A program made the position numbers and the translations under genes. Positions 56,718 to 64,000 of a stretch of DNA of 64,000 nt are shown here, piece after piece. The number at the start of each line of letters is the position of its first letter. Within the stretch, counting starts at the first letter, position 1. Origin of the DNA: Gaeumannomyces sp. JS-464 (taxonomy: Eukaryota; Ascomycota; Sordariomycetes; Magnaporthales; Magnaporthaceae). Location: positions 8,370,001 through 8,434,000 of the forward strand of contig NGZR01000002.1 of the NCBI GenBank assembly GCA_002197995.1, in the 5' to 3' direction. Below the pieces are notes generated by a model, which saw nothing but the letters and a program-made list of their open reading frames with translations, was not told the DNA's origin and did not search any database.

Positions 56718-58575
56718 TAACGTGGTTTATAAGCGAATTGGTTATATAAGCAAGTTAATTAATTTTTATCGCACCGCGTCGCGTTAACTTTTTACTTAAA
56801 CATTTTAATATTTACGTAATAAATTCGCAATTTAAAAAATTTAAAATGATTTTTACTTTACTAATAATTAAAATAATTTAAAAATTAGCATGCGTATTAC
56901 AGCGAAATTTTATAACATTTTTATTTTACATTTAAACGATTAAAACCGCGGCCGGATTATTCGATACGATAATATACCCAATTTTCGGAAATTAACGGAA
57001 TTCGAAAAAAAAGCGCTTATTAAATACATATTTAAGCTGGATTTTCGCGCATTTTTTTCCCGGCTTTTTAGTATTAAAAATATAATTAACCGATTATTTA
57101 CTAAACGCGACGCGAGCGCCGTCGGTAAAAACTAAGTCGCGAATTTCGTTAAACGCCGCGCAAAGCTTAATACGCGCTAAATTTGAAAATACGATTATTA
57201 AAAAGCCAAATGCGAAAATCCTAAGCTCGTTTTTTTGTAATTCGAATTTATATAAAACATTATAGCTAAATATAGCATTTTAAATAATTATATTTATAAT
57301 TTCGATAAAACCGGCTTTTTTATAAGTATAATCGCCGCCGTTATAATTATTATAATATTAAAAGGTTATAATAAAGCAAAACTAGTTTAGCTTAATAATT
57401 AAAAATAGGTTATAATTATTTAAAAGGTTAATTATTACGGTTAAGCGATGTTTTCTTTTATTATCGTTAAAAAGTAATATTATTTAGCCAATTAATATTT
57501 AAAAACCGACTTTTTACACGATTAAATTATTATAACGAGTTTTAATAAATAAATTACAAATAAAATCGGTTTAAAATAAATTTAACATTTTAATAAACAT
57601 AATATAACCCGTAAAAAAGGTTTTATCATTTGTTAATGCTAAACGGGTATAAAAGCTACTATTCGACGGAATTCGAACTTTACTATTATAATATTATTAC
57701 CTTTTGCATGCTTTCGTATTTGCTTTACTTTTTTTAACCGTTTAACGTTAAATGTTTTAGCTCGTTAAAAAAAGCGTACGGTTAATAAATCGAAAATTTA
57801 ATAAAATTATACGATAACCACGTAATTAAAATCGAGTTCCTTTCGGCGTTTAAAACGGCATTTTTTAACTTTATAACGGAAAAAAACATTTAAAAAAGCT
57901 TTTAAAAAGCTAGCTTTGCTTTTTTTAATTTAAATTCGGTTTTGGAAAAGTTAAATGTAAAACTGCGAATTTCAATTCTTTTAAAAACGCTTTTAAATAA
58001 CCCTGAACTTTAAATTTCCAAAACGTTTTAAACAGTTAAAAAAGCAATTTCGTAATTTAAACATATTAAAATTTAAATTACTAATTACTAAAATAGCTTT
58101 TTAACATTTATATTAACGGTTGTAAATTAAATTGCAAAAAAAACGAAAGCGATTATGCATAAAATAGCCTTTTTTTAAACCGAAATGTCCACGTTTAAAA
58201 AAGCGAACGAAGCATTTAGCAAACGCTGGAAAGCTAAAAAACACGTGTTTAATTTAAAAAATTACTTATTATAAACGAGGTACGAAATATTTTAAACTAG
58301 TAAAAGCTAAAAAAATAATTATAGCAAAAAATGCGCGATTATAAAAGTTAAAAAAGAAAAGCGATAACGATTTGTTAACGGTGTAACATTTGCGGCAAAA
58401 TTAAACATAATACGCGTATTTGTTAAAAAAAAAGTAAAAATGTCCGATATATATAATTTCGAATAGTTTAAATGGATTTTTAACGTTATTAGGTTAACAT
58501 GCGCGTTAATTAATTAAAAATCGAGTATAAATAATCGATTTGCTTATATAACCAACTCGCTTATAAACCACGTTA
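56718..58575 (+). mobile_element. pogo copy M
   Basis: TA-flanked (56718-56719, 58574-58575), 1.86 kb, uninterrupted. Left units ataagcgaattggtta and ataagcaagttaatta; the right end has aaccaactcgcttat inverted. Transposase from about 56977, where ATG has become ATA. The first catalytic Asp is kept (GAT 57304-57306) but the next residue is Lys instead of Glu. A C-terminal knuckle region is near 58380-58430. Confidence 0.85.
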
Positions 58576-60709
58576 ACACATTATATAATCGTTAATATAT
58601 TTTAGCAAATATACGAATAAAATCATTCGTTTTTTTGCTTTTTATTTAAAAAGTACGAAATGTGCCATTTTAATAAATAGGTTTATTATTACATAAATTA
58701 AATTATAATTTTTATTTAAAAAGAAATTCGTAATAAAGTTTATAACCGCAGTTTTTTAAAGCTAGTAATGCAGCTTTATAAATTAAAAGGGTTTAAATAA
58801 TGCATGTTTTAAAGCCTTGTTTTTTTTTAACATTTTAAACAGCTTTGCATTATTTTCGAATGCTTTTATTAATATTAAGCTATTAAAAAAAGCGAGTAAT
58901 TAATTCGAAGGTTTTATTTATATGCTTAGTGATTTTAATGTCGTGTTTAAATTAAAAAACTTCTTTTTATAAAGTTATAAGCATTTACAGCTTGTTTTTG
59001 CGGTAAAAAAGGCTATTTTTTACTTTTTCGTTTTTTTTTAATCCTTTTAGATCGTTTTAATACTCGGGATTTAACTCGTTAAAATTACGAATTTTATTAG
59101 CGAATTTTGCAATTTATTATATAATGTAAAAATATAAGGTTTTAATTAAAACGTGCTTACGCTAATTAATAATTAATAAAGTTACGTTTAATTAATCCGG
59201 GTTTTATTAAACATTATTAATAATACTAGTAAAGCTTTAAACTTAATAAGTAGTACAAGCTTATATTGCAAAAAAAAGCGCTAATAATTACCTTTTTATA
59301 AACTTTTTAATATTAATCCCGCGGGCCCCCCGTTTAAAAAGGTTCTAATGCCGTACGCGATTTTCCGAAAAATTATTTTATATAGGGAAATTAAAAAATC
59401 GACTTACGGTTATTAAAGCCATTTTTACGTTAAGCTTTTAAATTTAATTTATGCGATTTTTACGTTTGCTTTAACGCGTATAAAGTAAGTAAATCAAATA
59501 ACCTTATAACGGTTAACTTAAACGTTATAACACGTTATAAGCCGACCTTATGCATAAATTTATAAAAGTATAAAGTAAATAATATAAAGTAAGTAATACG
59601 GGGTAAATAAAGTTTATACACTTAATTTTAGTTAAATACATTAGTTATTTTAATAAAGTTATTAAATTATAAATAGCTTTATGCGAAAATGGTTATAAAA
59701 AGTGATTTTTTTCTTTTTGCTTTTATAAAACTGTACGGAAAAACCCACTTTTGCAAGTATTAAAACGCTTTTCTTTTCCTTTTGCTTTTTTCTTGCATAA
59801 TAACGTACTTTTTATTATAACTTTAACCTCGTTTATTACGATCGCCGTTAAAAAAAAACTAGCTGTAATATATTTTAAACTTAAAGTTATTTAAAAGTGA
59901 AAAAGGAAATTAAAAATTAATACGGTGCATTAAGCGATTTAAACTGGGTTTTTTATAAACGATTAAACGGGGCTAATCGTTATTATATACCTTTTTTTAC
60001 CTTAGCTTTAATAAAGTAACAACTTGTAAAAGCACGCTACGTTATAACATTGTTCGTTTTTTTAATCGCGCGATTTTTAACTTTTCCTTTTTTTTAACGT
60101 TTAATTATAATCGATTATCGCGTTTTATACGTTAACGTTCCGCGCGCGCGCTCGTTTTTTTTCACGTTTTTAATCGTTTTTTTAAATCGCACGATATTTT
60201 TCGTATTTATTATTTAATTTAGCGTTTTAACGTTTGCCGTTTACACTTTTTAAGTGCAATTAGCACTTATATTAATACTAAAAGTGCGATTTAGCTGCGT
60301 TTTTTTACCGGCTCGTTTAACAATCGTTAATTTATAACGGCTTTCGCTATTAACGTACGTATTACCTTTATTACCTTTTTTTCGTATAAAGCTAATTTTC
60401 TTTATTTAATTTAAAAAATATTAATTTATTATTTTACCGTTATATAATATTAAAGTTAAAATAAACGTTATCGATTTAAATATAACGTTTAACGAAAGTA
60501 TTATTTTTTTAATAGTTAAAATCGTACGGCGCGAGTTATATTTTCGCGCGGTTTTAATTTATTCGCGAGGAATTTTAATTCGCTATTATTTTTAAAAATG
60601 CGGCAATTTTAACGTTATTTCGCGTTTTTTTTGTTACGTATAAATTCGTGGTTTTTAAAATAAAATTTATTTAAATTATATTTAACCATTATATAATTAA
60701 AATTATAAA
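58576..60709. other. long AT-rich stretch, no gene recognised
   Basis: More than 2 kb with no reading frame of useful length on either strand. Islands of CpG (60120-60160, cgcgcgcgctcg) and a GC patch at 59318-59335 stand out. A short motif (ataaagtaagtaa) recurs three times near 59476-59600. No terminal repeats were found. It may be very old repeat DNA. Confidence 0.4.
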
Positions 60710-62029
60710 TAACGTAGTTTACCTTTTTATATTACAAATTTAAATGTGTTACACGCGTACTTAACTTTCAAATACTTAACGTTAATTTTAATTTACTAAC
60801 GTTAAAAATCCATTTAAATTATATAAAATTATATATATCGAACATTTTTACTTTTTTTTAATAAATGCGCGCGTTATATTTAATTTTGCTGCAAATGTTA
60901 TATCGCTAACAAGTTATCGTCGCCCTTTTTTTTAACGCTTTTAATCGCGCATTTTTTACTATAATTACTTATTTAACTTTTGCTAGTTTAAAATATTTCG
61001 TATTTTTTTAACAATATATAACCTTTTTTATTAAACACGTGTTTTTTTTAGCCTTTTAGCGTTTGTTTAATACTTCGTTCGTTTTGCGTAGCGAAACAAT
61101 TTCGGCTTTAAAAAAAGCTATTTAATGTATTATTAAACTTTTTTTTTCGCAAATTAATTTATAACCGTTAAAATAAATAACGGAAAACTATTTCGGTAAT
61201 TTAAAATCCGAGTTTTAATATATTCGGATTGCGAAATTGCGTTTTTAGCTATTTAAAACGTTTTAAAAGTTTAAAATTTAACGTCGTTTAAAAACTTTTT
61301 CGAAAAAGTTAAAATTTGTAATTTTACATTTAGCTTTTTTAAAATTAAATCCGGATTAAAAAAAGCAAAGTTAGTTTTTCGAAAACCTTTTTAAATATTT
61401 CTTTTAGTTATAAAATTAAAAAATGCCGTTTTAAACCCTAAAAAAAACTCGATTTTAATTACGTAATTAACGTATAACTTTATTAAATTTTCCATTTTTT
61501 AACCGTACACTTTTTTTAACAAGCTAAAACATTTAACGTTAAGCGGTTAAAAAAAGTAAAACGAATGCGAAAATATATAAAGCGTAATAATATTTTATTT
61601 TTAATAATAAAACTCGAAATTCGTTAAATAATAACTTTCGTAGCTATTTAATATTAATAAACGATAAATGCCTTTTATACGCGATATAATGTATTTATCG
61701 AAATGTTAAATCTATTTTAAACTAAGCTCGTTTGTAATTTACCCGTTAGCATTCGTTAAAATAACTTAATCGCGTAAAAAACCGGTTTTTAAATACCAAT
61801 TGGCTAAATAGTATTGCCTTTTTACGATAATAAAAAAATTGTTTAATTATAATAATTAGCTTTTTAAATAATTATAACTTATTTTCGATTGTTAAGCTAA
61901 ACTAGTTTTGTTTTACTACGGCTTTTTAATATTATAATAATTATAATAGCGGTAATTATACTTAGTTATAAAAAAGCCGGTTTCGTTAAAATTATAAATA
62001 TCGTTATTTAAAATGCTATATTTAACTAT
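60710..62029 (-). mobile_element. pogo copy N, interrupted
   Basis: The low end (TA 60710-60711, then ACGTAGTTT) is the right end of a - strand pogo element with the paired units acctttttatattaca and aatttaaatgtgttaca-like. The knuckle region is near 60880-60910 and the transposase is traceable to about 62029, with first catalytic codon AAC (Asn) near 61990. There it stops at a gypsy-type LTR. The other end is not seen in the window and probably lies beyond position 64000. Confidence 0.75.
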
Positions 62030-62164
62030 TGTTATAGTTCCGTGCTTTGGGCACGGAAGTAACAGCTTAAGGGTTACTTTTAAGCCAACTCGTGTATATA
62101 TATAAAAACCACACAACCTTTCCTATAGCCTTTTCTTTCTTCCTTTTTATCTTTTAAAATAACA
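62030..62164 (+). repeat. LTR of a third gypsy family
   Basis: 135 bp with perfect terminal inverted repeats TGTTAT...ATAACA. It contains a hairpin, ttccgtgc (62038-62045) and gcacggaa (62051-62058), and a TATA-like tatatatataaaa near 62094. It interrupts pogo copy N and is followed by a gag reading, so it is a 5' LTR. The short LTR and the sequence differ from the other two families. Confidence 0.65.
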
Positions 62165-62715
62165 TTACTTTAACCTTTACTAGCGACCACCCAGTGGCTA
62201 AGTTTATTACATTTTTAAAAGATCTTTTCCTACCAAAAGGGATTATAACAATAATAACACCAAACATTACGAATAACAACGAGGGCTTAACTTTTACCTT
62301 TAATACTTCGACTTTTTTTTTACAAAGCTTACTACTCGCTGCTATTGCGAACTTTTAAGCACGACTAGCCGCGGCCGAACTTAACTAATAAAAGTTCCAA
62401 AACGACGCTAATAAGCTTTTCGTCGACCACCGCAACGATATTACGCGGGTAATAACGGAATAAAAAGACCAACTTTTAACCGTATACGTAACACTCCTCG
62501 CACCGAAACGGCTGCCTTTTAAAAACCCGACTTTATACGCCGGCGATAAAAGCGGTTTTAACGCTTGGAAAAACGCGGTTAAATATAAGCTTAACCGAAA
62601 CGCGAAGTTTATTAGGAATAACCGCGATAAATTCGAATACATTTAGGCGTATTTAGCTTTAAGCATTTAAAATGTGGTACGCTTTTATTACGAAATCGAA
62701 AGATTAAATAGCACG
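62165..62715 (+). pseudogene. gag of the third gypsy family, 5' part
   Basis: A single frame with six stops and no frameshift from about 62194 (VAKFITFLKDLFLPKGI) to 62715. The central segment LYAGDKSGFNAWKNAVKYKL then NRNAKFIRNNRDKFEYI, and NVVRFYYEIERLNST, has the Gly-Asp...Phe...Trp pattern of gypsy gag capsid proteins. It is cut by pogo copy O at 62716. Less RIP-altered than its neighbours. Confidence 0.6.
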
Positions 62716-64000
62716 TAACGTGGTTTACAAGTAAGTGGATTAAACAAGCAAGTGGATTACTAACACGCGTTTATGCGTTAATTAAACTTCATTTACGAAT
62801 ATTTCTACAACAAACAATAACGAACACAAACAACGAAAGCAAAATCATTTTAGCCTTTTAAACTATCAATTCGAATGCAAAGTTAAACGTCCGGAATGCC
62901 GCCAAAATTTACGCGGTTAACTACTTTACTTTCGCCCGGCGTAAAAGCGGCCAACCTGCTTAACGCGATAGCATGCCCAAATTACGGAAATTAACGAAAT
63001 CCGAAAAGGAAGCGCTTATTAAATATATACTCGAACTAAATTCGCGAGCATTCCCTCCCCGGCCTTTTGGTGTTAAAATATGGCTAACCGACTGCTCGCC
63101 GAACGCGACGCGGGCGTTATCGGTAAAAACTGGGTCGCGAACTTCGTTAAACGCCGCGTAAAGCTCGGTACGCGCTGAATTCGAAAGTACGATTATTAAA
63201 AAGCCAAATGCGAAAATCCCAAGCTCGTTTTTGCGTAATTCGACTTTATACGGAAAACTATAGCCAAATATGGCATTTTGGATAACGATATTTATAATTT
63301 CAACGAAACCGGCTTTTTTATAGGCATAATCGCCGCCGTTATAATTATTACAACGTTAAAAGGCCGTAGTAAAGCAAAACTAGTTTAACTTAGCAATCGG
63401 AAATGGGCTACAATTATTTAAAAGGTTAACTGTTGCGGTTAAGCGATTTTTCCTTTTATTATCGTTAAAAAGCAGTACTATTTGGCCAATTGGTATTTGG
63501 AAACCGACTTCCCACGCGATTAGGTTATTTTAACAAGTTTTAACGGGTGGATTACGAACGAGCTCGGCTTAAAATGGATTTAGCATTTCGATAAACACAT
63601 AGTATCGCGTATAAAAGGCCCCTATCGTTTGTTAATGCTAAACGGATACGAAAGCCACCATTCGACGGATTTCGAGCTTTACTGCTAAAAATATAACATC
63701 GTTACGTTTTACATACTTCCGTATTCGTTTTACTTTTTTTAGCCGCTTAATGTTAAATATTTCGGCCTGTTAAAAAAAGCGTACGGTTAACAAGTCGAAA
63801 ACTTAATAAAGTTACACGTTAACCACGTAACTAAGGTCGAGTTTTTTTCGGCGTTTAAAACGGCATTTTTTGCCTTTATAACCGAAAGAAACATTTGAAA
63901 AAGCTTTCGAAAGGCTGGCTTTGCTCCTTTCGATCCGGATTCGGTTTTGAAAAAGCTAAATGTAAAGCTACGAATTTCAACTCCTTCGAAGGAGCTTTTA
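62716..64000 (+). mobile_element. pogo copy O, continuing past the window end
   Basis: TA at 62716-62717, then ACGTGGTTT and units acaagtaagtggatta and acaagcaagtggatta. Transposase ATG at 62973: MPKLRKLTKSEKEALIKYIL, then ELNSRAFPPRPFG, the best preserved DNA-binding start in the window. The first catalytic codon is AAC (63302-63304) after TTC, a single-step change from TTCGAC. The second motif reads LNGYESHH near 63640 (Asp to Asn, His to Tyr). A former Gln codon is now TGA or TAG in places. The element should end about 580 bp beyond the window. Confidence 0.85.

Noticed and set aside
58576..60709. Telomere or centromere repeat
   Set aside because: No TTAGGG-type array and no tandem satellite; only short recurring AT motifs.

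Overview
The window reads as heterochromatic, transposon-dominated DNA of a filamentous ascomycete fungus. Supporting signs are fungal-type transposable elements, a fungal NRPS with IEDIYPCTPLQKGL-type condensation motifs, and a strong repeat-induced point mutation (RIP) signature: CpA/TpG is scarce, TpA abundant and CpG retained, with coding frames broken mostly by TAA/TAG at former Gln or Trp codons. I see no intact gene of normal length.

Layout. 1-7300: CpG-rich, RIP-damaged repeat DNA containing a Tad1-like LINE on the + strand (ORF1 with zinc knuckles, then endonuclease, reverse transcriptase and RNase H). 7301-15740: the only stretch with ordinary base composition. It holds three broken host-type genes: an NRPS remnant (A-T-C-partial A-T-C, + strand), a convergent membrane-anchored protein with two cysteine modules resembling alpha-1,3-glucan-binding modules (- strand), and the C-terminal part of an ankyrin-like fungal protein (- strand). 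15741-31680: a Ty3/gypsy chromovirus on the + strand, interrupted by a second gypsy element (16656-23297) and by a Fot1/pogo DNA transposon (24861-26726). 32156-55752: a nest in which one Fot1/pogo element has been hit by other pogo elements (several themselves hit), by a second full chromovirus copy (43709-51095, - strand) and by a solo LTR. 55753-64000: an LTR fragment, further pogo copies (one running off the window end), AT-rich DNA without genes, and the 5' end of a third gypsy family.

Target duplications support the nesting. Two chromovirus insertions carry 5-bp repeats (cgccg exact, gcacc/gcact), the inner gypsy element carries aaaac, the solo LTR ccacg/ctacg, and every complete pogo copy sits between TA dinucleotides. 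Subtracting inner insertions gives about 1.86 kb for each pogo element and about 7.4 kb for each chromovirus.

The most interesting signals are: (1) subterminal pairs of 16-bp direct repeats in the pogo ends, whose sequence differs between subfamilies while the 16+1+16 layout is constant; (2) a recurrent pogo insertion at one identical TA, apparently created by RIP, in two different hosts; (3) an antisense accessory ORF in the chromovirus, followed on its own strand by tRNA-like segments, a long T run and a hairpin, conserved in both copies.
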